Both the position numbers and the translations under genes were made by a program. The notes under the pieces were generated by a model. The model saw nothing but the letters and a program-made list of their open reading frames with translations, did not search any database and had not been told where the DNA came from. From positions 1 through 37,679 of the forward strand of contig NZ_JAMBOG010000026.1 of the NCBI RefSeq assembly GCF_023715525.1: a stretch of DNA of 37,679 bases, written 5' to 3'. The first letter of the stretch is position 1. Each line of letters starts with the position of its first letter. Below are positions 25,449 to 34,238 of this stretch, one piece after another. The DNA comes from Kocuria rosea (lineage in GTDB: Bacteria > Actinomycetota > Actinomycetes > Actinomycetales > Micrococcaceae).

Positions 25449-26915
25449 TCAGATCTCCGGGGCGTCGTCGGCGCGCACGATCCCGGGGATCCGCACCGTC
25501 ATGGTCGCCCCGCCGCCCTCGGTCTCGGTGAGGCGCACCGTGCCGTCGTGCTGCTGGACGATGGCCGCGACGATGGACAGGCCCAGGCCGGTGCCCCCGG
25601 TCCCGCGCGTGCGGGAGGAGTCGGCGCGGTAGAACCGCTCGAAGACCCGCTCCGCGTCCTCCCCGTGGATGCCGGGCCCGTGGTCGCGGACCTGCAGCAC
25701 CGCGTTGAACGTCTGGTCCACCGAGGGCTCGACGCCCACGGCGAGCTCGAGGGGACTGCCCTCGGGGGTGTAGCGCAGGGCGTTGGCCACGAGGTTCGCC
25801 ACGACCTGGCGCAGCCGGGACTCGTCCCCGTGCACCCACGCGGAGGTCGGGGCGGCCCCGTGCAGCCCCACCACCTCGACCGGCCGGTCCGGGGCGGAGG
25901 CGCGGGCGTCGCCGGAGGCGTCGTAGGCCAGATGGAGCAGGTCCACGTCGACGGTCTCCGTGGGACGCCGCTCGTCGATCCGGGCGAGCATCAGCAGGTC
26001 CTCCACGAGCTGGGTCATCCGCTTGGCCTCGGACTCGATGCGGGCCATGGCGTTGGCCACGGACTCGCGGTCCTGCAGCGCGCCGTGGCGGTAGAGCTCG
26101 GAGTAGCCGCGGATGGTCACGAGCGGGGTGCGCAGCTCGTGGGAGGCGTCGGCCACGAAGCGGCGCAGCTTGCCCTCCGAGCGGGTGCGGGCGTCGAAGG
26201 CGTCCTCGATGTGGCCGAGCATCGCGTTGAGCGACGCCGAGAGCTGGCCGATCTCCGTCTGCGGGTTGTAGCCCTCCATGCGCTGGGAGAGGTCGCCCTC
26301 GGCGATCCGTGCGGCGGTCTGCTCCACCTGGTGCAGGGGAGCGAACGCGCGGGTCACCAGGACCCAGCCCACGGCCAGGGCGGCGAAGAGCGTCGCGGCG
26401 CCGAAGCTCAGGGTGAGCAGGGTGACCACGCTGATCAGGGTGTTCGTGGTGCCCAGCGGCTCGGCGACCGCGATCACGAGGTCCAGCTCCCGGGGCTTGG
26501 CCACGACGACCCGCCACGTGCGGTCGGGGGCGCCCACGGAGCCCACCGTCATCGCCTCGAGGGGGTGCTCCTGCACGTACTCGAGGTCGAGGCCGGTGAG
26601 GTCGGGGCGCAGCCCGCCCGTGCCGTCCGGCGTGTGCTCGGCCGCGGCCAGCAGCCGGCCCTCGGCGTCGAGCAGGTATCCGGCGTGCGGGACCTGGTCG
26701 GCGGCCTCGCCGTCCAGCGCGGTGAGCAGCACGGAGGAGACCGCGTTGACCGAGCCCTTCAGGTCCGCGTCGATGCTCTTCACCAGGGAGTTGCGCAGCA
26801 CGGAGATCGCCACGAAGCTCGTGACCAGGATGGACAGCGCCAGCAGCAGGCCCGTGAGGACCATCAGCTGCGAGCGCAGCGACGCGGAGCGCCACCGGGA
26901 GGACAGGGCCTGCAT
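25449..26915 (-). CDS. Two-component sensor histidine kinase
   Basis: The 488-residue membrane kinase has a first membrane helix (about 17-38), an extracellular sensor region (about 40-155), and a second helix (about 160-188). A HAMP domain (FAPLHQVEQTAARIAEGDLSQ) is followed by a HisKA domain with the phosphorylated H259 in DASHELRTPL. The HATPase domain has the N box VVANLVANALRYTPEG and G boxes VRDHGPGI and GTGLGLSIV. It starts at ATG 26915, 12 bp after the stop of the response-regulator gene, so the two form one unit. It resembles the MprB/TcrY-type kinases of actinobacteria. The signal it detects is unknown. Confidence 0.92.
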   Translation of the reverse strand: MQALSSRWRSASLRSQLMVLTGLLLALSILVTSFVAISVLRNSLVKSIDADLKGSVNAVSSVLLTALDGEAADQVPHAGYLLDAEGRLLAAAEHTPDGTGGLRPDLTGLDLEYVQEHPLEAMTVGSVGAPDRTWRVVVAKPRELDLVIAVAEPLGTTNTLISVVTLLTLSFGAATLFAALAVGWVLVTRAFAPLHQVEQTAARIAEGDLSQRMEGYNPQTEIGQLSASLNAMLGHIEDAFDARTRSEGKLRRFVADASHELRTPLVTIRGYSELYRHGALQDRESVANAMARIESEAKRMTQLVEDLLMLARIDERRPTETVDVDLLHLAYDASGDARASAPDRPVEVVGLHGAAPTSAWVHGDESRLRQVVANLVANALRYTPEGSPLELAVGVEPSVDQTFNAVLQVRDHGPGIHGEDAERVFERFYRADSSRTRGTGGTGLGLSIVAAIVQQHDGTVRLTETEGGGATMTVRIPGIVRADDAPEI

Positions 26916-26927
26916 CCCGGGGCCGGA

Positions 26928-27641
26928 TCAGTGGTGCTTGTGCGCGGACCGCAGCAGGTATCCCACGCCCCGCTTCGTGTGGATCAGCGGGGGCAGCTCC
27001 GGGTCGTTGTCGATCTTGCGGCGCAGGTAGGAGATGTAGGACTCCACGATCGAGGCGTCGCCGTTGAAGTCGTACTCCCACACGTGGTCGAGGATCTGCG
27101 CCTTGGACAGCACCCGGTTCGGGTTGAGCATGAGGTAGCGCAGGAGCTTGAACTCGGTGGGGGACAGGTCGATCTCCCGGTCGCCGCGGAAGACCTCGTG
27201 CGCGTCGTCGTCCAGGACCAGGTCGTCCACGCGCAGTCGCGAGTCGTCCTCCTCGGCCGGCTGGGTGCGGCGCAGGACGGCGCGGATGCGCGCCACGACC
27301 TCGTCGAGGCTGAACGGCTTCGTGACGTAGTCGTCGCCGCCCACGGTCAGTCCGGTCACCTTGTCCTCGGTGTCGTCCTTCGCGGTGAGGAAGAGGATCG
27401 GGAAGTGCCGCCCGGACGCGCGCAGCTTGCGGGTCACGGTGAAGCCGTCCATGTCGGGGAGCATGACGTCGAGCACCGCGAGGTCCGGGTCCTCGGAGTC
27501 CGCCTTGGCGAGGGCCTCACGGCCGTTGGCGGCGGTGACCACCTCGAAGCCGGCGAAGCGCAACGACGTGGCCAGCAGCTCCAGGATGTTCGGCTCGTCG
27601 TCGACGACGAGCAGTTTCGCTTCGGGGTTGTCGTTCTTCAC
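26928..27641 (-). CDS. OmpR-family response regulator
   Basis: The 237-residue regulator has a receiver domain (about 9-125) with acidic pair D14-D15, phospho-acceptor D58 in LAVLDVMLPDMDGF and the Lys in LFLTAKDDTED. The OmpR/PhoB winged-helix DNA-binding domain (about 140-233) has LSPTEFKLLRYLMLNPNRVLSK and SYISYLRRKID...TKRGVGYLLR. GTG 27641 follows GGAGGG with an unusually short spacing, so the exact start is not certain. It precedes its kinase in one operon. A pair of TTCAG direct repeats lies just upstream. Its regulon cannot be deduced here. Confidence 0.92.
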   Translation of the reverse strand: MKNDNPEAKLLVVDDEPNILELLATSLRFAGFEVVTAANGREALAKADSEDPDLAVLDVMLPDMDGFTVTRKLRASGRHFPILFLTAKDDTEDKVTGLTVGGDDYVTKPFSLDEVVARIRAVLRRTQPAEEDDSRLRVDDLVLDDDAHEVFRGDREIDLSPTEFKLLRYLMLNPNRVLSKAQILDHVWEYDFNGDASIVESYISYLRRKIDNDPELPPLIHTKRGVGYLLRSAHKHH

Positions 27642-27663
27642 CCCTCCAGTTTCTCCGAGCAGG

Positions 27664-27679
27664 CTGAAAACCCCCTGAA
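27664..27679 (-). promoter_or_regulatory. Candidate autoregulatory direct repeat of the response regulator
   Basis: On the minus strand TTCAG occurs twice with an exact 11-bp period in the 72-bp gap before the response-regulator gene (TTCAGGGGGTTTTCAG). OmpR-family regulators usually bind tandem half-sites spaced by 10-11 bp, so this is a candidate self-binding site. Short length limits the confidence. Confidence 0.35.
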
Positions 27680-27713
27680 CGTGCTGCGGGCACCGGCCGT
27701 GAGCTTCCCGGTC

Positions 27714-29366
27714 TCAGACGTCGGCGGCGTCGACGATCCGGTAGGCGTAGCCCTGCTCCGCGAGGAACCGGCGGCGCCGGGCGGCGTAGGCGGCGTCCAC
27801 GGTGTCCCGCGCGACCACGGTGTAGAACGTCGCGGGCCGCCCGTCGCGCTTGGGCCGCAGCAGGCGCCCGAGGCGCTGGGCCTCCTCCTGCCGGGAGCCG
27901 AAGGCCCCGGAGACCTGGACCGCGACGGAGGCCTCCGGCAGGTCGATCGAGAAGTTGGCGACCTTGGAGACCACCAGCACCGGCAGCTGCCCGGCGCGGA
28001 ACGCCGCGAACAGCTTCTCCCGCCGGGCCGTGCCGGTGGTGCCCTTCAGCACCGGGGCGCCGAGCAGCTCGCCCAGCTCGTCGAGCTGGTCCAGGAACTG
28101 CCCGATGACGAGCACCGGCTCGTCCCGGTGGCGGGCCACGAGCCGCTCCACGACGGCGAGCTTGTGCGCGGAGGACGCGGCCAGGCGGTGCCGGTCCGCG
28201 TCCTCCGCGGAGGCGTAGGCCATCCGGTCGGCCGTCGGCAGCTCGACCCGCACCTCGACGCAGTCGGCGGGGGCGATGTGGCCCTGCGCCTCGATCTCCC
28301 GCCACGGGGCGTCGTAGCGCTTCGGGCCGATGAGGGAGAACACCTCGCCCTCCCGGTCGTCCTCGCGCACCAGCGTGGCCGTCAGGCCGAGCCGGCGGCG
28401 GGCCTGGAGCTCGGCGGTCATCCGGAAGACGGGGGCGGGCAGCAGGTGCACCTCGTCGTAGACGATCAACCCCCAGTCGTGGCCGTCGAGCAGCTCGAGG
28501 TGGGGGTGCAGCCCGCCCCGGCGGGCGGTCAGCACCTGGTACGTCGCGATCGTCACCGGGCGGATCTGCTTGACCGCCCCCGAGTACTCGCCGATCTCGT
28601 CGGCCGTGAGGGTGGTCCGCCGCAGCAGCTCGGCCTTCCACTGCCGGGCGGAGACCGTGCTCGTGACGAGCACGAGGGTCGTCGTGGAGCTCGCGGCCAT
28701 CACCCCCGCGCCCACCAGCGTCTTGCCCGCCCCGCAGGGCAGCACGACGACGCCGCTGCCGCCCGCCCAGAAGTTCTCCACCGCGTGTCGCTGGTACGGG
28801 CGCAGCGCCCACGCCTCGCCGGTGGCCGGATCCGCCGCCGTGAGGGCGATCGGGTGCGGGGTGCCGTCCACGTAGCCGGCCCGGTCCTCGGCCGGCCACC
28901 CCACGGACAGCAGCAGCTGCTTGAGCTCGCCGCGGGCGCTGGCGTGCACCACCGTGGTGGCCCCGTCGATCCGGGCGCCGAGCAGCGGCGCGATCCTCCG
29001 GTGCCGGGCGATCTCCTCCAGCACGGGCGCGTCCCGGCTCCGCAGCACGAGCCCGTGCACCGGGTCCTTCTCCAGCACGAGCCGGCCGTAGCGGGACATC
29101 GTCTCGTCGATGTCCACGAGCAGGGCGTGGGGGACGGGGAACCGGGAGTGCGTCAGCAGCACGTCCAGCACCTTCTCGGCGTCGAGCCCGGCGGCCCGGG
29201 CGTTCCACAGCCCGAGCGGGGTGATGCGGTAGGTGTGCACGTGCTCGGGCGCGCGCTCGAGCTCGGCGAACGCCGCGAGCTCCCGGCGGGCGTCGTCGGC
29301 CTGCTCGTGGTCGAGCTCGAGCAGGACGGTGCGGTCGCTCTGCACGATCAGCGGTCCTGCGCTCAT
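27714..29366 (-). CDS. XPB/Ssl2-family DNA repair helicase
   Basis: The 550-residue SF2 helicase resembles mycobacterial XPB. An N-terminal damage-recognition-like domain (about 1-170) precedes helicase domain 1 with Walker A VVLPCGAGKTL, DEVH box IVYDEVHLL and the TAT motif GLTATLVREDD, which includes the XPB RED triad. Helicase domain 2 contains LVVSKVANFSIDLPEA and motif VI GSRQEEAQRLGRLLRPK. Family members unwind DNA 3' to 5' with ATP. Its ATG overlaps the stop of the upstream helicase-associated gene by 4 bp (ATGA), so the two products are made together. The bacterial role is thought to be in DNA repair, but is not settled. Confidence 0.92.
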   Translation of the reverse strand: MSAGPLIVQSDRTVLLELDHEQADDARRELAAFAELERAPEHVHTYRITPLGLWNARAAGLDAEKVLDVLLTHSRFPVPHALLVDIDETMSRYGRLVLEKDPVHGLVLRSRDAPVLEEIARHRRIAPLLGARIDGATTVVHASARGELKQLLLSVGWPAEDRAGYVDGTPHPIALTAADPATGEAWALRPYQRHAVENFWAGGSGVVVLPCGAGKTLVGAGVMAASSTTTLVLVTSTVSARQWKAELLRRTTLTADEIGEYSGAVKQIRPVTIATYQVLTARRGGLHPHLELLDGHDWGLIVYDEVHLLPAPVFRMTAELQARRRLGLTATLVREDDREGEVFSLIGPKRYDAPWREIEAQGHIAPADCVEVRVELPTADRMAYASAEDADRHRLAASSAHKLAVVERLVARHRDEPVLVIGQFLDQLDELGELLGAPVLKGTTGTARREKLFAAFRAGQLPVLVVSKVANFSIDLPEASVAVQVSGAFGSRQEEAQRLGRLLRPKRDGRPATFYTVVARDTVDAAYAARRRRFLAEQGYAYRIVDAADV

Positions 29367-31510
29367 GCGCCGGCTCCTTCGCGGTCGGTGGTGGTCCGGG
29401 CGGCGGGGGCCCCGCGGTCGTCCGGGGCGGGGGCCGCCGTGCCGTCCGCGGCGTCGTCGCCGACGAGGCGGGCGAGCAGGTCCCGGACCTCCTCGGGGGA
29501 AGGACCGGGGCGGCCGGCGGCGGGCACCTCGAGCACCTCGAGCAGCGCGGCCGGGTCGGCGCCGCCGGTCACCGGCTCCGGGCCCGGCGGCGCGACGTCG
29601 AGCGCCGGCTCGGTGCCCGTGGCCCGCGCGGCCGCCACGAGCTCCCCGAGGACGCCGTCGCGGCCGGGGACCGACCGGCGGCGCCCGGTCGGCTCCTCCC
29701 CGCCGGCCACCACGAGCACGCCCGGTGCCGGTCGGCGCACCGGGCGCCCGGCCAGGCGCGGGGCGCGGGCGAACGCCTCGAGCAGGTCCTCCTCGCCGGT
29801 GACCACCCAGTCCGCCCGGGTGATGCGCAGCCGGCCGTGGCCGCGGCCGGTCTCCTCGACGAGGTAGGCCAGCGCCTGCGGGACGGGGCCGGTGCCGTGC
29901 TCCTCGAGCCAGCCGAGGATCGTCGCGGCGCTCCAGCCGGCGTCGAGGGCCCGGTGCAGGGACTGCTCCGTGAACCGGTGCCGCGCCGCCGGGCCGTGGC
30001 CCTCCGCCTCGGCCAGCTGCCCGAGGGCCCGGGCCACGTCGGGGGCGAGGTGGCCGGGGGCGGTCGCGGTGAGGTCGCTCTGCAGCAGCACGGTCCGCCC
30101 CGGCGCGGGCAGCCAGTGCGCCACGGCGTCCGCGGCGTCCCCGACGCGGCCCCGGGCCACGGCCCGGCCCGGGGCCGTGAGGGCGTCGGCGCCCACGAGC
30201 CCGAGCTCGGCCGCCTCCGTGAGCATCCCCGGTCCCCAGCGGTCCAGGGACCGGGCCAGTCGCGGGCGCCGCCGCCGGGCGAGCGCGAGGACGTCCTCGG
30301 CGCCGTGGGCGCCGGGGGCGCGCTCGGCGAGACCGGCGTGCGCCTCCAGCACAGCCCGGCGCACGGGCACGGCCTCGGGGACGCGGGTCCCGCGGGTCAG
30401 CACCCCGACGACCGAGCCGTCGGCCAGGGGCCGGCCCACCGCGGAGGGGACGACGTCGGAGGCCAGCCAGCAGCGCACGACGTGCAGCCACTGGCGGGAG
30501 CGGTCGGCGTCCTCGAACGGCGCGGGAGCGGGGCGCCACGCCGACGTGTCGGGGTCCAGACGCACCAGGCCGGCCAGCTCGGCCGTGCCGAGCAGCCGGG
30601 CGAGCTCGGCGGGCTCGACATCCAGGGCCGCGCGCAGGCGCCGCAGCTCGCGCACCCCGACCCCGCCGGCGCGCAGGGTCGTCAGGGGGCGGGCGGCCAG
30701 CTCGGCGCGCAGCACGGCGAGCAGGCGCAGCAGCTGTTCGACGGCCGCGGCCGCGGCGTTGTCCCGCAGCCGGTCGGGCACGCGCCGTCCCGGCGGGCCC
30801 GGGGGCTCCTCGGGCTGTCGGGCCCACGGGTCGCCCCCGTGCAGGGCGAGGCCGACCTCCCGGGGCAGCTCGACGTGGCGGGAGTCCACGGGCAGCAGCA
30901 CCCCGCGGGCGAGCAGCCAGTCGACGGGCCGCGCGGCGGCGTCGACGGCGGGATCGGGGCGGCGCAGCGCGTCGGGCAGCGCGCCCACGGGCCGGCCCCG
31001 GAACCGCTCGAGCACCTCCCGCGCCCCGGCCGGCCACGCGGTGGCGTCCGGGTCGCCGAGGAGCGCCTCGGCCGGGGCCGCGGCGCCCGCGGGCTGCGGG
31101 AGCCGCCCCCGCAGCCGCTCCGCCAGGGGCTCCAGCACGGAGCGCGGGCGGCCGAGCCCGGCGGGGTAGCGGCCGAGGCCGTCGGCCACCCCCGGCACGA
31201 GCCGCAGGGCCTGCCCGTCGCGGTGGACGAGGCCCAGCCGGTGGAGCCGCCGCCACGGCGTCCCGGCCAGCAGCTGCGCGGCGGGGTCGGCCGGCATCCC
31301 GAGCACCACGGCCCGCTCGACGGCGTCCAGCTCGGGCCGGGTCAGCTCGTCGAGGGCCCGGCGCTGACCGGCGCGGGCCAGCAGCGCCTCGGCGAGCTCG
31401 GCGAAGGAGGCCGTGCCGGGGCGCACCAGCTCCGGCCGTGCGGCGAGCAGTTCACCGAGCTCGGCGGGGGAGCGGGACACGAGATCCCGGAGCAGGCCGT
31501 CCGGGAGCAC
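29363..31510 (-). CDS. Helicase-associated domain protein, partner of XPB
   Basis: The 715-residue protein begins VLPDGLLRDLVSRSPAELGELLAARP at GTG 31510. It belongs to the actinobacterial helicase-associated (Helicase_C_3 / XPB N-terminal-like) family that is encoded next to xpb. Visible features are an N-terminal SAP/winged-helix-like helical region (1-120), a long Leu/Arg-rich helical centre, the conserved block RTVLLQSDLTATAPGHLAPDVARALGQ-type segment near residue 470 with nearby RFTEQSLHRALDAGWSAATILGWLEEH, and DWVVTGEEDLLEAFA. A disordered acidic tail follows from about residue 640. There is no Walker motif. Coupled overlap with xpb suggests a complex. The stop of the small membrane protein gene lies only 3 bp upstream of the GTG. 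Confidence 0.85.
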   Translation of the reverse strand: MLPDGLLRDLVSRSPAELGELLAARPELVRPGTASFAELAEALLARAGQRRALDELTRPELDAVERAVVLGMPADPAAQLLAGTPWRRLHRLGLVHRDGQALRLVPGVADGLGRYPAGLGRPRSVLEPLAERLRGRLPQPAGAAAPAEALLGDPDATAWPAGAREVLERFRGRPVGALPDALRRPDPAVDAAARPVDWLLARGVLLPVDSRHVELPREVGLALHGGDPWARQPEEPPGPPGRRVPDRLRDNAAAAAVEQLLRLLAVLRAELAARPLTTLRAGGVGVRELRRLRAALDVEPAELARLLGTAELAGLVRLDPDTSAWRPAPAPFEDADRSRQWLHVVRCWLASDVVPSAVGRPLADGSVVGVLTRGTRVPEAVPVRRAVLEAHAGLAERAPGAHGAEDVLALARRRRPRLARSLDRWGPGMLTEAAELGLVGADALTAPGRAVARGRVGDAADAVAHWLPAPGRTVLLQSDLTATAPGHLAPDVARALGQLAEAEGHGPAARHRFTEQSLHRALDAGWSAATILGWLEEHGTGPVPQALAYLVEETGRGHGRLRITRADWVVTGEEDLLEAFARAPRLAGRPVRRPAPGVLVVAGGEEPTGRRRSVPGRDGVLGELVAAARATGTEPALDVAPPGPEPVTGGADPAALLEVLEVPAAGRPGPSPEEVRDLLARLVGDDAADGTAAPAPDDRGAPAARTTTDREGAGA

Positions 31511-31513
31511 GGC

Positions 31514-31771
31514 TCAGGCCCGGCGCCGGCGCAGCACCGAGCGCACCAGGGACGCGCAGAGCAGGAGGAAGGCAACCGGGAACGCGAACCACGGGATGGC
31601 GGTGAGCCCGTCCCACGGGTCCGCGCCGGCCCACTTGAGCACGAGCAGCAGCGTGAGGCACGCGGCGCAGACCAGCCCGAGCACGAGCGCGGCGGCGCTG
31701 AGGGCGTCGATCCCCGAGCGGGCGGCGGGACGGTGCCGGGGCGCGGCGGAGCGGTCGTCGGGAGCAGGCAT
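31514..31771 (-). CDS. Small two-helix membrane protein
   Basis: The 85-residue protein starts at ATG 31771 (MPAPDDRSAAPRHRP). A short cytoplasmic head leads to two membrane helices (about residues 24-44 and 54-75) separated by a loop with WAGADPWDGLTAIPW, and the protein ends in a run of arginines. I do not recognise a family. It begins the transcription unit that continues into the helicase-associated and XPB genes. TATCCT six bases before the ATG suggests a leaderless message. The gene stands divergent from the cold-shock gene. Confidence 0.72.
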   Translation of the reverse strand: MPAPDDRSAAPRHRPAARSGIDALSAAALVLGLVCAACLTLLLVLKWAGADPWDGLTAIPWFAFPVAFLLLCASLVRSVLRRRRA

Positions 31772-31777
31772 GGTTCC

Positions 31778-31783
31778 AGGATA
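31778..31783 (-). promoter_or_regulatory. Candidate -10 (TATCCT) directing a leaderless mRNA for the small membrane protein
   Basis: On the minus strand TATCCT is followed by GGAACC and the ATG, so transcription is predicted to start at the start codon. Confidence 0.5.
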
Positions 31784-31860
31784 CCGAGCGGGGCGGCCGC
31801 CCGGGGCCGCCGCGGACGGCCCCGGACGGCCGCGCGCGGCCCCGGGGCCGGGATCCGGGC

Positions 31861-31866
31861 TAGAAT
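31861..31866 (+). promoter_or_regulatory. -10 element (TAGAAT) of the cold-shock gene
   Basis: TAGAAT is the closest match to TATAAT in this gap. It predicts a leader of about 70 nt before the GTG at 31944; structured leaders are usual for cold-shock genes. The -35 is not clear. Confidence 0.55.
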
Positions 31867-31943
31867 GAGAGGTTCCATCGGGTGGCTCGGCGGCACGGAC
31901 CGCCGGCCGCCCGTTCCACGAACGCGACAACGAGGGAGACAGC

Positions 31944-32327
31944 GTGCCCACCGGCAAGGTCAAGTGGTTCGATTCCAAGAAGGGCTTCGGGTTCGTGGCG
32001 ACCGACGACGGCCAGGAGGTCTTCCTGCCCTCCTCGGCGCTGCCCTCCGGCGTCACCACGGTGAAGCCGGGCACGCGGATGGAGTTCGGCGTGGCCGAGG
32101 GCCGGCGCGGCGCCCAGGCGCTGTCCGCCCGCGTGCTGGAGAAGGCCCCGTCGGTGGCCCGGAACGTCCGCAAGCCCGCGGAGGAGATGGCCGTGATCAC
32201 CGAGGACCTCATCAAGCTGCTGGACGGCATGTCCAACGGCCTGCACCGGGGCCGCTACCCGGACTCGGCGCACGGGAAGAAGATCGCCGCGATCCTGCGC
32301 ACCGTCGCCGACAACCTGGACGTCTGA
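31944..32327 (+). CDS. Cold-shock domain protein with C-terminal extension
   Basis: GTG 31944 follows GAGGGAGA. Of 127 residues, 1-66 form the cold-shock domain: TGKVKWFDSKKGFGFVATDD contains RNP1 (KGFGFV), and EVFLPSSAL replaces the usual RNP2 VFVHxSA. The extension (about 70-127) has a conserved helical pattern (MAVITEDLIKLLDGMSNGLHRGRYPDSAHGKKIAAIL) seen in the long actinobacterial cold-shock proteins. It binds single-stranded RNA or DNA and assists growth at low temperature or general RNA handling. The DUF3027 gene follows 50 bp later on the same strand. Confidence 0.9.
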   Translation: MPTGKVKWFDSKKGFGFVATDDGQEVFLPSSALPSGVTTVKPGTRMEFGVAEGRRGAQALSARVLEKAPSVARNVRKPAEEMAVITEDLIKLLDGMSNGLHRGRYPDSAHGKKIAAILRTVADNLDV

Positions 32328-32377
32328 GCCCTCCGTCCGACCGCCCACTCCGCCCACCACCGTCGAGGAGACCAGCA

Positions 32378-32941
32378 GTGACCCAGGAGATCGCCACGGA
32401 CGCCCCCGCCGGGGACGCCGAGCCCGCGAGCGCCGCGCAGCCGCCGGCGCGCCCGGCCCGGCGCCGGCGCGCCCCCAAGCCGGACCCGCTGCTCGTGGAC
32501 TCCGTCGCGGCCGCCCGCACGGCCGTCGAGGAGATCGCCGAGCCCGGACACATCGGCGAGGGCCACCACGTGCGGATCGAGGAGGACCGTCTGGTCACCC
32601 ACCTGTTCGAGTGCGCCCTGCCGGGCTACCGCGGCTGGAACTGGTTCGCGAGCCTGGCCCGCGCCCCGCGCAGCAGGACGGTGACGGTGTGCGAGGTGGG
32701 CCTGCTCCCGGGCGACGACGCCCTGCTGGCGCCGGAGTGGGTGCCGTGGGCCGAGCGCGTGAGCCCCGAGGAGAAGGCCCTGGAGGACGCCGCCGAGCTG
32801 GAGGAGGCCGCGGAGCGGGAGCTCGCGGAGCAGGACGACGCCGAGGCGGAGGCCGCGGCCGGCGACCCGGTGGCGGAGCACCCGGGCGCCGAGGGGGCCG
32901 GGCAGGACACGGGACGGCCGCAGGGCGGCGATCCGTCCTGA
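32378..32941 (+). CDS. DUF3027 protein
   Basis: The 187-residue protein starts at GTG 32378 after GAGGAGA. After a basic Pro/Ala-rich head (1-45) comes the DUF3027 domain (about 48-130): PLLVDSVAAARTAVEEIAEP, HHVRIEEDRLVTHLFECALPGYRGWNWFASLARAPRSRTVTVCEVGLLPGDDALLAPEWVPWAERV. The tail is acidic and Ala/Glu-rich, probably a helix followed by disorder. DUF3027 is an actinobacterial family of unknown function that typically follows the cold-shock gene, as here. Its stop at 32941 precedes the MFS gene by about 50 bp. Confidence 0.88.
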   Translation: MTQEIATDAPAGDAEPASAAQPPARPARRRRAPKPDPLLVDSVAAARTAVEEIAEPGHIGEGHHVRIEEDRLVTHLFECALPGYRGWNWFASLARAPRSRTVTVCEVGLLPGDDALLAPEWVPWAERVSPEEKALEDAAELEEAAERELAEQDDAEAEAAAGDPVAEHPGAEGAGQDTGRPQGGDPS

Positions 32942-32994
32942 CCGCCCCGCCGACGGCTGCCGGGACGGACGACGCCCCCGAGCCTGCGGGCGGG

Positions 32995-34224
32995 ATGTTC
33001 CGCTCCTTCCGGTTCAGGAACTACCGGGTGTGGTTCCTGGGCGCGCTTGTGTCCAACATCGGGACGTGGATGCAGCGCACGGCGCAGTCCTGGCTGGTGT
33101 TCGACGAGCTCACGGACCACGACGCCACGGCCATGGGCGTGGTGACAGCCCTGCAGTTCCTGCCCCAGCTCTTCCTGGCTCCGTACGCGGGCGTGCTCGC
33201 CGACCGGCTCGACCGGCGCCGACTGCTGCTGTGGACGCAGGCGGGCATGGCGGTGCTCGCCGCGGCGCTGGGGGTCCTCGTGCTCTCCGGCGCGGCGACG
33301 CTGTGGCTGGTCTACGCCCTGGCCCTGAGCCTCGGCGTGGTGAGCACGCTGGACGCCCCCGTGCGCCAGACGTTCGTCTCCGAGATGGTCGACGACGTCT
33401 ACCTCTCCAACGCCGTGGCCCTGAACTCGACGTCGTTCAACGCCGCGCGGATGATCGGTCCCGCGGTGGCCGGGCTGCTGGTGGCGTCCGTCGGGTCCGG
33501 ATGGGTGTTCCTGCTGAACACGCTGACCTTCGGGGCGATGATCGCGGCGATCCTCGCCATCCGCCCGGGCGAGCTGCGCCGGCTGCCCCGCAGCGGGCGC
33601 GGGCGCGGGCAGATCCGCGAGGGCATCGCCTACGTGGTGCACCGCCCCGACATCCTCGCGGTGATGGTCACGATCTTCCTCATCGGCACGTTCGGGCTGA
33701 ACTTCGCCGTGTTCCTCGCGGCCATGGCGGGGCCGGTCTTCGGCCAGGGGTCGGAGGTCTTCGGCGTGCTCAACTCGGTCCTCGCGGTCGGCACCGTGGC
33801 GGGCGCCCTGCTCTCGGCCCGGCGCCGCCGCGCCCGGCTGCGCTACGTCTACGGGGGCAGCGCCGTCTTCGGCCTCGCGTGCCTGGGCGCGGCCACGGCC
33901 CCCAGCCTGCCGCTGTTCGCGCTGTGGCTGGTCCCGTGCGGGCTGTCCTCCCTGACCATCATGACCACCGCGAACGCGTACGTGCAGACGACGACGTCCC
34001 CCGTGATGCGCGGGCGCGTGATGAGCCTCTACATGGCCATCTTCATGGGCGGCACCCCGGTCGGGGCGCCCGTGGTCGGCTGGATCACCGACGCCCTGGG
34101 GGCCCGGTGGGGGATGGGGGTGGCCGTGGCCGCAGGCGTCGCCGGGGCCGCCGTGGGCCTCGTCTTCTGGCTGCGGGTGCGCGCGGCACGCCCGGTCCGG
34201 CAGGGCGCCGGACCGGGCGCGTAG
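32995..34224 (+). CDS. MFS exporter (EntS/MFS_3 type)
   Basis: ATG 32995 (MFRSFRFRNYRVWFLGALVSNIG) is the family start, giving 409 residues. No strong ribosome site precedes it; a CTG overlapping the DUF3027 stop at 32938 is a possible earlier coupled start. Twelve membrane helices are visible. The motif-A loop is GVLADRLDRRRLLL, and TWMQRTAQSWLVF and DAPVRQTFVSEMV are typical of MFS_3 proteins. The second-half loop is RRRRARLRYVYGGSAV. Members export small molecules including siderophores or drugs by proton antiport. The substrate cannot be told from context. Confidence 0.88.
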   Translation: MFRSFRFRNYRVWFLGALVSNIGTWMQRTAQSWLVFDELTDHDATAMGVVTALQFLPQLFLAPYAGVLADRLDRRRLLLWTQAGMAVLAAALGVLVLSGAATLWLVYALALSLGVVSTLDAPVRQTFVSEMVDDVYLSNAVALNSTSFNAARMIGPAVAGLLVASVGSGWVFLLNTLTFGAMIAAILAIRPGELRRLPRSGRGRGQIREGIAYVVHRPDILAVMVTIFLIGTFGLNFAVFLAAMAGPVFGQGSEVFGVLNSVLAVGTVAGALLSARRRRARLRYVYGGSAVFGLACLGAATAPSLPLFALWLVPCGLSSLTIMTTANAYVQTTTSPVMRGRVMSLYMAIFMGGTPVGAPVVGWITDALGARWGMGVAVAAGVAGAAVGLVFWLRVRAARPVRQGAGPGA

Positions 34225-34238
34225 CGGTCGCCGCCGAG

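Noticed and set aside
25548-29867. 1439-codon open frame on the plus strand opposite the kinase, regulator and helicase genes
   Set aside because: It has biased composition (His/Gln/Gly/Val/Arg) and no motif, while three well-recognised proteins are encoded on the other strand.
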